Part shown: in pieces, positions 31,725-40,971 of the stretch | Position numbering within the stretch: the first letter of the stretch is position 1 | Layout: each line of letters starts with the position of its first letter | NCBI GenBank assembly: GCA_029866325.1 | Contig: JARWZO010000007.1 | Coordinates: 60,493 to 124,492, forward strand | Length of the DNA stretch: 64,000 nucleotides | Source of the DNA: Fluviicola sp. | GTDB lineage: Bacteria; Bacteroidota; Bacteroidia; Flavobacteriales_D; Crocinitomicaceae | Direction: 5' to 3' | Program-made: the position numbers and the translations under genes | Notes under the pieces: generated by a model | Seen by the model: only the letters and a program-made list of their open reading frames with translations | The model's database searches: none | Told to the model about the DNA's origin: nothing

Positions 31725-32492
31725 TTAATCCACCAAAAAAGGAACCTTTCCGTCAGTCACTATTACTTTGCTATTGGCAGACTTCGCCAACTCAAGAAAA
31801 GCCTCAATACTTCTAATTTTTATGATCTGATCCGTCAAACCTTCGGATAAGATTTTTTGAGCATCTTTTACTCCTGTTGCCTCAATGATTTTTCGTTGGG
31901 CTTCCAGTTTTTCTTGTTCTAGTATAAAGACCATTCGCATTGCATCTTGTTCGGCTTGCAATTTTTGTTCAATCGAACTTGAAAGCCCAACCGGCAACTG
32001 TATACTCTTCATTAACACGGCCTCCACTACTACTCCTTGTTTTCCGAGTGTTTCGCCCATTTTTGTTCGAATAGATTCTTCAATCTCTGCCCTCATCCCC
32101 GAATGCATATCCTTCGCGAAATACTTCGAACAAACATCAGCGGAAGCAGATCTGAACACATTTGAGATGATGTTTTCATACCCAAAACCAATGTCATTTA
32201 TCACCTTAGGAACGCTGTCTTTGTCTATTCTGTAAAGAATGGAAATTTGCGCCGTGACGCTTAACCCTTCTTTACTAGGCAAACTCAAGGACAACTCGAT
32301 GTCATTTATTTGAACATTCGTTTTGATTACTTTCGTGGTAAACGGATTGTACCAAACCGTACCTGGTCCATGACCTTTTTCCGATAATTTCCCAAGTTTT
32401 CGTTTTACACCAACCTCTCCGGGTCTAACGATAGCACAACTTCCCAGCATTAAAACGGACAGGGCGATTGAAGCAATGTGTAGATTTTTCAT
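31725..32492 (-). CDS. Prohibitin/SPFH-domain lipoprotein
   Basis: I chose the ATG at 32492, which opens MKNLHIASIALSVLMLGSC with the lipobox MLGSC; the longer frame to 32573 has no credible signal. The SPFH/band 7 core follows: VRPGEVGVKRKLGKL, then GLSVTAQISILYRID, and VFRSASADVCSKYF. The tail has a helical coiled-coil-like segment (KLQAEQDAMRMVFILEQEKLEAQRK). Most prohibitins are anchored by an N-terminal helix; here a lipid would hold the protein, probably on the periplasmic side. They form membrane rings or scaffolds. Function in this organism is unknown. Confidence 0.85.
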   Translation of the reverse strand: MKNLHIASIALSVLMLGSCAIVRPGEVGVKRKLGKLSEKGHGPGTVWYNPFTTKVIKTNVQINDIELSLSLPSKEGLSVTAQISILYRIDKDSVPKVINDIGFGYENIISNVFRSASADVCSKYFAKDMHSGMRAEIEESIRTKMGETLGKQGVVVEAVLMKSIQLPVGLSSSIEQKLQAEQDAMRMVFILEQEKLEAQRKIIEATGVKDAQKILSEGLTDQIIKIRSIEAFLELAKSANSKVIVTDGKVPFLVD

Positions 32493-32839
32493 ACGACATT
32501 CATTTATTGTTTCAATCTTAAAGGTGGTAATCAATCCGAATTGATTTTTATTTATTATTGTTTTGATATACATAAATAATATTTATGATAAGACTGATTC
32601 ATCGGATGCCAACCACCAAACCTCAGGTTCTCACTGAGTTTTGACAATCTTACAATTGCTCAACTCATTACCTGAACAACTATTCGTAGTTATCTGCATT
32701 TAAGAAAATTTGGCTAAAACGTCAGCGAATGTCATTATTGTCATGTAAATAAGGTTGATCGAATGACAACGTTTATCCGATAAAAATGAAAGGACAACGC
32801 TATTTTAAGGTGAGTTCGGGATGTCAAAACGAGGTAACA

Positions 32840-32870
32840 AAAAAAATCCCCGCCTTTCAACGAGGATTTA
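32840..32870 (-). terminator. Terminator of yqeY and of the dcw unit
   Basis: On the minus strand AAATCCTCG and CGGGGATTT pair around TTGAAAGG-type loop bases, followed by a run of eight T. It lies about 55 bases after the yqeY stop codon. Confidence 0.78.
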
Positions 32871-32923
32871 CCAACAATAAAAACAAATCCTAAGACTTGT
32901 CCAGAATAAAGCCAATAGGGAAT

Positions 32924-33370
32924 TTATTTAGCGAGTGCTTCTTTCACGAGTTCGGCAACGCGTTTGCCATCGGCTTTACCAGCCAATTCTCCTGAAACAG
33001 GGCCCATCACTTTGCCCATATCTTGCGGACCGCTTGCACCAACTTGCGCAATTTTGGCAGCAATTACAGCGCGAACTTCATCGTCGCTCATCATTTTGGG
33101 CATGTACTCTTCAATCACTTTTGCCTGAAACAATTCGTCGCTAGCCAAATCCTCTCGGTTTTGTTCAACGTACAATTGGTAGGTATCCATGCGTTGTTTG
33201 TACAATTTCACTACAATCTTGTTGCTAGCCTCTTCGGTTACCTCGCCGGTTCCGGAGGTAGCTTCCAACAACAATTTACTTTTTACATCACGCAAGGCAG
33301 CCAAACGATCTTTGTCTTTGGCCAACATGGCGGTTTTTATATCTTGATTAATACGTTCTGTCAGTGACAT
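32924..33370 (-). CDS. yqeY: GatB/YqeY-domain protein
   Basis: The 148-residue product is a complete stand-alone YqeY: LTERINQDIKTAMLAKDKDRL at the start (19 residues quoted in part), LRDVKSKLLLEA, EEYMPKMMSDDEVRAVI, and the closing GKVMGPVSGELAGKADGKRVAELV. The same domain forms the tail of GatB, which holds tRNA. The role of stand-alone YqeY is not established; it is often found beside ftsZ in Bacteroidota. It follows ftsZ after a 97-base gap containing a hairpin, and a terminator follows it. Confidence 0.93.
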   Translation of the reverse strand: MSLTERINQDIKTAMLAKDKDRLAALRDVKSKLLLEATSGTGEVTEEASNKIVVKLYKQRMDTYQLYVEQNREDLASDELFQAKVIEEYMPKMMSDDEVRAVIAAKIAQVGASGPQDMGKVMGPVSGELAGKADGKRVAELVKEALAK

Positions 33371-33384
33371 TTTCTATTTTTTTT

Positions 33385-33459
33385 AGACTAAAAGACTTAG
33401 AGACAAAAGACTTGAGACATAAGACGAATCCCCGTCTTATGTCTTTGGTCTTTTAGTCT
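33385..33459. repeat. Nested inverted repeat between ftsZ and yqeY
   Basis: AGACATAAGACG (33415-33426) pairs perfectly with 33433-33444, with a six-base loop. Outside it AGACTAAAAGAC (33385-33396) and GTCTTTTAGTCT (33448-33459) also match. It contains many tandem variants of the AGAC word. It fills most of the gap and may be a terminator or attenuator between ftsZ and yqeY. Confidence 0.7.
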
Positions 33460-33467
33460 ATAGTCTT

Positions 33468-35045
33468 CTAATCAACGTTATCGTGTAAAAATGAATTATT
33501 CGTGCGTAAGCCTGAACCGTTTTGATCATCTGTCAACCCGAAACGACTCACTTTTTGCTCGGCGCTTTTGCTCACGTCTTCCAAGTGTATGTTACGACGC
33601 AAGTAAGCAGGCTCATCTTCCAACTCTTTCAAACCTTCCGCTTTTTTCAGCTTCACATTGTATTGCTGGATGCGTTCCATACGCTCGCTGTTACGACGTT
33701 GCATTTCTTCCGGTGACAACGCTACGCGTGTTTGAACGTTTTCCAAGCTGTTTTTTTGCTCAACTTTATCCTCTAAGAAAAAGCGCTTTACCTCTTCTTC
33801 TTTTTGCTCTACAACCGTTTGTGTAGTTGTTTCCAACGGTTTGGTTGTTTCCGAAGAAAGATCCCAATCAAAGTTGATTCCTGTTTGCGGTTCAGCAGCC
33901 GTAGTTGGTGTCACTGTTTTTTCAGCAATCGGTTCTTCAGCTTCTTTCACTTTCAAAAACGGCTCTTCAGAAGGAGCTGATTCTACTACCTGCGTAGGAG
34001 AAGTCAACGGAGCTTTGATTTCGTTTTTAGGCTCTTCTTCCAAGGTACGAACCGTACGCTCAGGAGCCTTTTCAAAACCCGTGATCGGCTGTGAACCGAA
34101 GCCCGTAGCGATCAAGGTAACGCTCAATTTATCACCAAGAGTCGCATCGTACCCGTGACCCCAGATAACATCTGCGGTAGATCCTGCTTCGTCTTGAATG
34201 TAATCCGTGATTTCTGAAATTTCATCCATCGTCACATCTACATCACCATACGTAATGTTCAACAACACGTATTTCGCACCGCTGATATCGTTGTCGTTCA
34301 ACAACGGCGAGTTCAACGCTTCTTTCACAGCAACCAATGCACGATCTTCGCCTTCTGCTTGAGAAGAACCCATGATCGCAACACCACTGTCTTTCATTAC
34401 CGTGTTTACGTCGTTGAAATCTACGTTGATTGCTCCTGTAACCGAAATCACTTCAGCAATTCCTTTAGCCGCTGTAGTCAATACGTTATCTGCTTTCGAG
34501 AACGCATTTACCAACGACAGATTTCCTGCCATTTCACGCAAACGCTCGTTGTTGATCACCAATAGTGTATCTACGTTGTTGCGCATTGCTTCCAAACCTT
34601 CCTCGGCTTGCTGACGACGTTTACGGCCTTCGAAGCTGAATGGAACGGTAACAATACCCACTGTGAGGATACCTAGTTCTTTGGCAATCTGTGCAATAAC
34701 AGGCGCCGCACCGGTTCCGGTACCACCACCCATTCCGGCAGTAACGAATACCATTTTGGTTCCGTCTGCTAAAAATGCGCGAATTTCTTCAATATTTTCA
34801 ACTGCGGCATTACGCCCGATTTCGGGAATAGATCCGGCTCCACGTCCTTCTGTAAGACTCGGTCCTAGTTGAATTTTCAACGGAACAGGAGAAATATCCA
34901 ATGCTTGTCGATCCGTGTTACAAACGATGAAATCTACTCCTTTGATTCCTTGGTCGTACATGTGGTTGACAGCATTGCTTCCTCCACCTCCAACACCGAT
35001 CACTTTAATGATAGATGTACTTCCTTTTGGCAAATCGAATTCCAT
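33468..35045 (-). CDS. ftsZ: Cell division protein FtsZ
   Basis: The tubulin-like GTPase signature GGGTGTG is at about 106-112, and the N-terminal loop is [15 protein letters not shown] (about 15-29). The fold ends near residue 320. After it comes an unusually long variable linker of about 200 residues, rich in glutamate, threonine and valine (FtsZ is often about 380-400 residues in total elsewhere, 525 here), as in other Bacteroidota. FtsZ polymerises into the division ring at mid-cell. ftsA lies upstream on the same strand with a 112-base gap holding a hairpin. Confidence 0.98.
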   Translation of the reverse strand: MEFDLPKGSTSIIKVIGVGGGGSNAVNHMYDQGIKGVDFIVCNTDRQALDISPVPLKIQLGPSLTEGRGAGSIPEIGRNAAVENIEEIRAFLADGTKMVFVTAGMGGGTGTGAAPVIAQIAKELGILTVGIVTVPFSFEGRKRRQQAEEGLEAMRNNVDTLLVINNERLREMAGNLSLVNAFSKADNVLTTAAKGIAEVISVTGAINVDFNDVNTVMKDSGVAIMGSSQAEGEDRALVAVKEALNSPLLNDNDISGAKYVLLNITYGDVDVTMDEISEITDYIQDEAGSTADVIWGHGYDATLGDKLSVTLIATGFGSQPITGFEKAPERTVRTLEEEPKNEIKAPLTSPTQVVESAPSEEPFLKVKEAEEPIAEKTVTPTTAAEPQTGINFDWDLSSETTKPLETTTQTVVEQKEEEVKRFFLEDKVEQKNSLENVQTRVALSPEEMQRRNSERMERIQQYNVKLKKAEGLKELEDEPAYLRRNIHLEDVSKSAEQKVSRFGLTDDQNGSGLRTNNSFLHDNVD

Positions 35046-35094
35046 ATGCTTTTGTTTTATTGTTGTCTTTTTTTTAATTGTAAATTGAAAATGT

Positions 35095-35138
35095 AAAATT
35101 GAAAAGGGAAGCTATGCTTCATCGCTCTTTTCAATTTT
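35095..35138. repeat. Hairpin between ftsA and ftsZ
   Basis: AAAATTGAAAAG (35095-35106) pairs perfectly with CTTTTCAATTTT (35127-35138). AT-rich variants of the same word continue on both sides. It might lower read-through from ftsA into ftsZ. Confidence 0.65.
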
Positions 35139-35157
35139 CAATTTTCCATTCTCCATT

Positions 35158-36447
35158 TTAATAGTCGTCTTCCGCGAACCAGTTTTTACTTTTTGTAATG
35201 ATGGTATCAAAGAAAGAACCGCGCGATTTGTTGGAATGTGTTTTCACCTGACCGGCTGTTGTTTCTACCGGACGATTTGTTTCTACTCCTTCAAATCCTT
35301 TCATCACCAAACCGATACCGGTTGAGTACATCGGGCTCACAATACTATCAATGGTATTGGTGCTTGCCAAATGCTCTGTTGGTAAACCGATACGTGTTGT
35401 CATTCCTGTTATGAATTCGAACAACTGGGTAATGTGTTTCAATTGTGCTCCACCACCTGTTACCACGATTCCGGCAATGAGTTTTTTCTCGTAACCCGAA
35501 TTGCGGATTTCGTAGTAAACGTGCTCGATGATTTCTTCCATTCGGGCCTGAATGATACTTGCCAAGTTACGAAGCGTAATTTCTTTCGCATCGCGACCAC
35601 GTAATCCCGGAATACATACTACTTCTGTTTCAAGACTTTCGGAAGCCAAAGCCGATCCGAATTTCACTTTCAACGCTTCAGCATGTCGACGTAAAATGGT
35701 GCAACCTTCTTTGATATCATCTGTGATCACATTTCCTCCGAAAGGAATCACGGCTGTATGGCGAATCACTCCTTCGTGGAAAATGGCCACATCGGTTGTT
35801 CCACCCCCAATATCTACCAATACCACTCCGGCTTCTTTTTCTTCAAAATTCAACACCGCATCGGCAGAAGCGATTGGTTCCAAAATAATGTCTTTCACTT
35901 CCAAACCGGCTTTCTGAACACATTTATTGATGTTCATGGCGGCATTGATGTGTCCGGTAATGATGTGGAAATTTGCTTCCAAACGACGACCTGACATACC
36001 GATCGGATCTAAGATTCCGGTTTCGTTATCTACAATATACTCTTGTGGTAATACGTGGATGATCTCTTCACCCGGTTGCATGACCAATTTGTACATATCT
36101 TCGATCAAGGCATCGATGTCTTTCTGACTGATCTCGTTTTCGGTTGAGCTACGCGTGTAAATACCGCGGTGCTGCAAACTCTTGATGTGTTGTCCGGCGA
36201 TTCCTACATTCACAATTCGAATGATCAAATCAGCATCAACACGATCCTGGGCTTCTTCAACTGCAGCCTTGATGGATTGAACCGTTTTTTCGATATTGGA
36301 AACAATACCGCGCGACACACCCAACGACTCACTTTTGCCCATGGAAATAATCTCAATTTTTCCATGTTCGTTTTTAGTGCCGACTAAGCAAGCAATTTTG
36401 GTTGTTCCAATGTCCAATCCAACTACTATTGTTTTTGACCCTGACAT
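35158..36447 (-). CDS. ftsA: Cell division protein FtsA
   Basis: The actin-like ATPase motifs are in order: VVGLDIGTTKIACLVG (about 8-23), the 1C subdomain unique to FtsA (about 85-165), VLVDIGGGTTDVAIF (about 205-219), and IVVTGGGAQLKHI (about 327-339). The final residues SFFDTIITKSKNWFAEDDY form the short amphipathic membrane-targeting helix expected of FtsA. It tethers FtsZ to the membrane. The start is the ATG at 36447; the gap to the next dcw gene (ftsQ) is filled by a transposase gene and an adhesin gene. Confidence 0.97.
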   Translation of the reverse strand: MSGSKTIVVGLDIGTTKIACLVGTKNEHGKIEIISMGKSESLGVSRGIVSNIEKTVQSIKAAVEEAQDRVDADLIIRIVNVGIAGQHIKSLQHRGIYTRSSTENEISQKDIDALIEDMYKLVMQPGEEIIHVLPQEYIVDNETGILDPIGMSGRRLEANFHIITGHINAAMNINKCVQKAGLEVKDIILEPIASADAVLNFEEKEAGVVLVDIGGGTTDVAIFHEGVIRHTAVIPFGGNVITDDIKEGCTILRRHAEALKVKFGSALASESLETEVVCIPGLRGRDAKEITLRNLASIIQARMEEIIEHVYYEIRNSGYEKKLIAGIVVTGGGAQLKHITQLFEFITGMTTRIGLPTEHLASTNTIDSIVSPMYSTGIGLVMKGFEGVETNRPVETTAGQVKTHSNKSRGSFFDTIITKSKNWFAEDDY

Positions 36448-36740
36448 ATCTTGTATTAATTTTCTTCTTTACAGTTTTCCCTTTATCTGCAAGGCTTTCA
36501 GGTTTCTTCACTACAATTGGTGATTTCCTAAAATCCGCAAGACGGGATAGTGACAAACATAATCGTAATATCCACAGCTATTCCATCAAAAAAATATACT
36601 TTTCAATGATGCATTGTTAATAATCATTGTTAAAAAGTTGATGTTGAAGCGGTTTGTTTAGGGGGTTATTTCTTCGACAACGATGAAAACCCATGTCGTT
36701 GATCTGATAAAAACTCATCTGATGATAAAATGCTTTTAAT

Positions 36741-36801
36741 CGTCCCATCGGGACGAAATAGTGTAACACAAAATGAACTCTAAGATCGCCGCCCCGTAGG
36801 G
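36741..36801. repeat. REP-like palindromes downstream of the RAYT gene
   Basis: CGTCCCATCGGGACG (36741-36755) is a perfect 6-bp stem with a 3-base loop. A second, weaker copy GCCCCGTAGGG lies at 36791-36801. They match the palindromes on the other side of the transposase (37365-37430) in core and loop style. The rest of the 375-base gap 36448-36823 holds the ftsA leader and nothing else that I see. Confidence 0.7.
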
Positions 36802-36823
36802 TCGGGACATTATTTCACACTCT

Positions 36824-37285
36824 TTACTCCAACTCTTGGAAAACATACCTTTCATCATACTCTACCTCGAAATGATTTAGCATCTGCTGATACTCCTGGT
36901 AAAACGTTTTCTTTGCATGGTGCTTCTCCTGATCCTGTATATACTGTAAGACGCTTGGTATTTTATCAGTGCTATGACTAAATGCGCCGAAGCCTTCCTG
37001 CCATGAAAACCTAGTTGCTGTTTTACGATTATCATTGATCCATTTGGAAGAGCTACCTTTTACTTCTCTCATCAACTCGGAAATAGATTGATTTGGTTGC
37101 ATACCAATAAGAATATGAACATGATCTTCTACACCATTTATGGCAAAAACCTTATGTCGATGGTTTTGGATAATTCCGGTCATGTATTTGAATAACTCGT
37201 CTTTCCACGATTTATGGATCAGATTCTGTCGGAATTTTACTGCAAAAACGAAATGAATCCGAATGCTTGTATAGGTATTTGCCAT
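36824..37285 (-). CDS. REP-associated tyrosine transposase (RAYT, IS200/IS605 Y1 family)
   Basis: The 153-residue product is a Y1-transposase TnpA/RAYT: the HUH motif is in GVEDHVHILIGM (about 50-61), and the catalytic tyrosine is in VLQYIQDQEKHH (about 113-124, Y at 116). WQEGFGAFSHS and SISELMREVKGSSSKW are also typical. No accessory TnpB gene is present, and REP-like palindromes lie on both sides. RAYTs are domesticated relatives of IS200 enzymes that act on REP palindromes. It stands on the same strand as the dcw genes, between ftsA and the adhesin gene. Intact in length. Confidence 0.9.
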   Translation of the reverse strand: MANTYTSIRIHFVFAVKFRQNLIHKSWKDELFKYMTGIIQNHRHKVFAINGVEDHVHILIGMQPNQSISELMREVKGSSSKWINDNRKTATRFSWQEGFGAFSHSTDKIPSVLQYIQDQEKHHAKKTFYQEYQQMLNHFEVEYDERYVFQELE

Positions 37286-37364
37286 TTAATATCTTGTTTC
37301 GATTTCTATTGAAGATATAGCTATTTTTTGGAAGGTCCGGTATTTCTGACTGACGGATTTTGTC

Positions 37365-37430
37365 TTACCCCTACGGGGTAAAATGACTATAATAATGCTT
37401 TTTAGCTACAATATCTCGTCCCTACGGGAC
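37365..37430. repeat. REP-like palindromes upstream of the RAYT gene
   Basis: TTACCCCTACGGGGTAA (37365-37381) is a perfect 7-bp stem with loop TAC. GTCCCTACGGGAC (37418-37430) is a 5-bp stem with the same loop. The pair is spaced about 50 bases apart, as is the pair on the other side of the gene. Confidence 0.72.
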
Positions 37431-37486
37431 TGATAATAAAACAATATCGGACAAAAGGAAATCCTTGTCATTACGGCGTGAAAAAC

Positions 37487-37519
37487 CAAAAAAAATGCCT
37501 CCCATTTCTGAAAGACATT
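37487..37519 (-). terminator. Terminator of the large adhesin gene
   Basis: On the minus strand AATGTCTTTC pairs with GGGAGGCATT (with G-T wobbles) around a six-base loop, followed by a run of eight T. It begins about 33 bases after the stop codon of the 37552 gene. Confidence 0.72.
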
Positions 37520-37551
37520 CTCAACCAATTGAACATACAAAAAGTACCCGA

Positions 37552-40500
37552 TTATTCGAGGTAGCGTTTTTCTATGGAGCCATCTTCATAGACAAGAATA
37601 ATCAAGCCTTTTTGCTGTTCTGAAACAAGTTGTCCAAGAACGTTCGTTCGTTTTACCACCGTTTTCGAATTCAAGCGATTATCGATACTCACCACGTTAC
37701 TGATTACGCGTGGTTCGCCATTAAAATCGGTTTGACTCAAGCGGTAATAATTGATTTTATTCGGTGTAAACTCAAAATCATAGTAACTGTAAAACTGTTC
37801 TTCTGAGGTAGTTCCTGCTCCATTCACAATAGCTGCTTGTTTCCATTCTGAAATATTGTCACTGCGTTCGAGCGTGAAATAATCGTTATTGATTTCGGAA
37901 GCCACTTTCCAGCGTAAATCGTTGTATGCACCTTTGTTCGTGCCACTGAATTCTTCCAATTCAACCGGAAGCGGGGTGCAATTAGTCACCGAAATAGAAG
38001 ATGTTACCGGACAGCCATCACAACGTGTTACCGTTAGTGCATACGAAGTAGCAGAAGTAGGATTGGCAATTGAATTGGCAGTAATAGCCGAATAACCTGC
38101 CGGTGTAGATGTCCAGTTGTAGTTATAAGTCGTTACATCAGTGAAAACAATATCATCAATCGATGCAGCAGGATTAGCAACCACAGGCCCAAAAAGCAAT
38201 GCTGCTCCGGTATTGCGCCATTGGTAAACAATTCGCACAGATGTTCCTGCAAATTGCTGCAAGTTTAATGAAACGTTGTTATACGTTGCAGCAGAACCGA
38301 AATACGGTCCACCTAATAAGATGTTTGTAGCACTTGCTGTTATTTGCGTTCCGGCTACTGGCGTGAAACTGGTTGGAACCGCCCAAACTGTCAATTCAGC
38401 TTGACCGGACTGACCATTACACCTCCATTTAAAAGCGAGTGTGGGGTTACAGTAGCTCGTAACTGAATAATTTCTGAAGGCAAAGTTTGTAGCCGCTGTT
38501 GGGCTAAAGGCTGAACCAATCGAATAGTTATTGTTTGTTGCCGCGGTGCCTATATACAAACCAAAGCTTCCCGCAGCGAAAGCCGCAGTTCCTCTATACC
38601 ATCTGTTGTTGGCTCCATTGACTAAGGTATAGCTATTAGCTGCTTCAAAATTCTCAGTTGAAGAATTATCCAGGTTAGCCGGTGCGTTCGACGTGAGATT
38701 TACCGGCACTCCAACACATGCAGTGGTAGGATTGGCATTGGTAGTAATTGGCGAAATCAAATTAACCGGAACAGTGACATTAGCGCTACCTGTGCAACCC
38801 GGTGTGGTACTCACAGCAGTGTAAGTTGTAGTAGCAGCTGGGGTTACTGTCAATGCTGTATTGGCTGATCCAATAGGCGTTCCGGCGACATTCCAAGTGT
38901 ATAGTGTCATACTTGCGGGCAAGGTCAATGTCACCGAATTTCCTTGACACACAAATGGCGGAGCAGTGATACCAAATGTACCGGAACCAATGGTAATTCT
39001 GATCCAGTCATTCCCTGTACAGCCTGCTGCATTGGTAACCAACACACGGTAGTAGATTGTTCCAACCGGAGAAGCAGTATAAGAAGCTGATGTAGCGCCT
39101 GGAATGTTGGTCCAGCCTGTCGGTGATCCAAAAAATGTTGTTGTGGTGGATTGCCATTGGTACGTTACTCCACCAGAAGCAGTAAGCGTAACCGGAAAAC
39201 CGGAACAAATGGTCTGATCAGGTCCTAAATTTGGGGTTGGCGAAGGAGAAACTGTAACAGTCACCTGATCGGTTAACGCACAACTTCCAGTGATGGCAGT
39301 TAAGGTATAAGTTGTAGTTACACTTGGTGAAACCGTAATTGCAGCCGAAGTTTGTCCTGTACTCCATGAATAGGAAGTTCCACCGGAACCGGTTAGCGTA
39401 ACAGATCCGTAATTAGTAGCTCCAAAAAACCCCGGTGTGGAACAAGCCACCGCATCCGGACCTGCATTGGGTGTAGGATTTGCCAATGTATTGATAGGGA
39501 ACACTTGATTGAGCGGATTACCACAAATATCTGTCATGTTGTTTACCGTCAGCGAATAATTGCCCGGCGCAAGTGCAGGAGAAATTGTAATCACTACACT
39601 GATCGTTTTTCCACCCGAACAGTTGGTTGTAGTTAATGCAACGGTATGACCCGGCATACTAAAATCGGATGCTTGTAAGGTATTGCAATCGATGTATTCT
39701 GAGAAATTGATGGTAAACGTAGTTGCAGATGCGCAGTTCGGACTGTAAGCATTCACAATCGTAGGTGGAATATTATCTACAATATTTACGTTAGCTGGAT
39801 TGTTACGAAATGTCAGGTTAAAACCCGCATTGTTTCCTCCATAATAATTGATACACAACGCGTAAATTCGGGTTGTATTTACTGCTTCTACTTGATTGAT
39901 TGGTGTTCCTGAAGCGTCTTGCGAGTTTGTTGTTCCTGCATTTGTAAGACCTGTAGCTCCTTGAGTTGATGAGAAATTACATGAAACCTGTGTTCTGTTA
40001 GCACAACCATTCGTGATATCCCATAGTACATAATCGTAATCGGTAGAACCTGCAGGAGAAATCAGAAAGTCGAGATTACCGTTGGTTTGTGGTGTAAATG
40101 AATACCACACCGATCCACCGTTTCCTGTACCTGAATAACATGAACCGTTATCATCGTTTACCAGACCGGTATTGTCATACTGATTGGCGGCAGTATTTAC
40201 GGTAGAATTTCCGCACAAAGGAATTGCATTGATACAGTCGCTTTCCGGAGCTGTTACTTTTTCATAAGCCAATTCAATATAAGGAACAACTACACCTTCA
40301 AATCCGCGTCTTGGTTCATTATTAGAACCCGGTGTATATACAATGGTAAAACCTTTGCCTTTATAGTCAACCGGCTTATTAACACCATCGTAAATACCAA
40401 TAAGTTGTGTTGTATCTAACCCATGAAATATACGAAGCGTGCTTCCTGTAGGTAAATCAAAATAGGTAAAATACAACTGGATATAGCCAGAAGCAGCATG

Positions 40501-40692
40501 AATGGTCGAACGAAACGCCGTATTTTCCATATTTCCGTCACTTCCTCCATTATCATAAATCAATGCACTGTTGGTAGCGTAAGTTTGTTGATCTTCCAAG
40601 AGGATCTGTTGTTGACCAATTGCACTTATTGAAATGCCTATTAAAAAGCAAAACATCAAGAATGGTTTTGTAGTAGCAAGTATTAAATTCAT
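37552..40692 (-). CDS. Large secreted adhesin-like protein (CUB, Ig-like/SprB-like repeats, short T9SS-type tail)
   Basis: The signal peptide ends near residue 26 (ISISAIGQQQ). Residues 30-135 look like a CUB domain (a RIFHGLDTTQLIGIYDG pattern and GFTIVYTPGS). A PPC-like domain with SVWYSFTPQTNGNLDF follows (about 200-300). Then come an Ig-like domain and repeated SprB/PKD-like modules with YSWSTGQTSAAITVSPS and TYTLTA motifs to about residue 650. After a lectin-like region (about 660-880) the tail ends LGQLVSEQQKG and EKRYLE, an atypical, short T9SS-type C-terminus. It should be a surface protein. Unexpectedly it sits inside the dcw cluster. Confidence 0.83.
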   Translation of the reverse strand: MNLILATTKPFLMFCFLIGISISAIGQQQILLEDQQTYATNSALIYDNGGSDGNMENTAFRSTIHAASGYIQLYFTYFDLPTGSTLRIFHGLDTTQLIGIYDGVNKPVDYKGKGFTIVYTPGSNNEPRRGFEGVVVPYIELAYEKVTAPESDCINAIPLCGNSTVNTAANQYDNTGLVNDDNGSCYSGTGNGGSVWYSFTPQTNGNLDFLISPAGSTDYDYVLWDITNGCANRTQVSCNFSSTQGATGLTNAGTTNSQDASGTPINQVEAVNTTRIYALCINYYGGNNAGFNLTFRNNPANVNIVDNIPPTIVNAYSPNCASATTFTINFSEYIDCNTLQASDFSMPGHTVALTTTNCSGGKTISVVITISPALAPGNYSLTVNNMTDICGNPLNQVFPINTLANPTPNAGPDAVACSTPGFFGATNYGSVTLTGSGGTSYSWSTGQTSAAITVSPSVTTTYTLTAITGSCALTDQVTVTVSPSPTPNLGPDQTICSGFPVTLTASGGVTYQWQSTTTTFFGSPTGWTNIPGATSASYTASPVGTIYYRVLVTNAAGCTGNDWIRITIGSGTFGITAPPFVCQGNSVTLTLPASMTLYTWNVAGTPIGSANTALTVTPAATTTYTAVSTTPGCTGSANVTVPVNLISPITTNANPTTACVGVPVNLTSNAPANLDNSSTENFEAANSYTLVNGANNRWYRGTAAFAAGSFGLYIGTAATNNNYSIGSAFSPTAATNFAFRNYSVTSYCNPTLAFKWRCNGQSGQAELTVWAVPTSFTPVAGTQITASATNILLGGPYFGSAATYNNVSLNLQQFAGTSVRIVYQWRNTGAALLFGPVVANPAASIDDIVFTDVTTYNYNWTSTPAGYSAITANSIANPTSATSYALTVTRCDGCPVTSSISVTNCTPLPVELEEFSGTNKGAYNDLRWKVASEINNDYFTLERSDNISEWKQAAIVNGAGTTSEEQFYSYYDFEFTPNKINYYRLSQTDFNGEPRVISNVVSIDNRLNSKTVVKRTNVLGQLVSEQQKGLIILVYEDGSIEKRYLE

Positions 40693-40971
40693 GTCATTAA
40701 GTATTCTATCACAAATGTAGAACAGCCAACAAGCACATTTTGAGGGGCTACCACCTCGATTTTAGAAAATAGCAAATCGATTTAGTAAACTGTTTTTCAG
40801 TGAATTACAATTTATACAGTTAACAAACTAACAAGGGTGAAATGGATTGTATAAATCTATAACACACTCAGAACTTTAATACAAACGTAACACAAGCTTT
40901 AGCAATATATCAAAACAGTAGGAAGATTCGGTTTCTTACAAACTTAATTTTATGGGCTGTTTTCAGTTGAA

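Noticed and set aside
36374..36620. Short frames upstream of ftsA on either strand
   Set aside because: They overlap the ftsA start or lack sensible composition; they look like chance frames in the leader.
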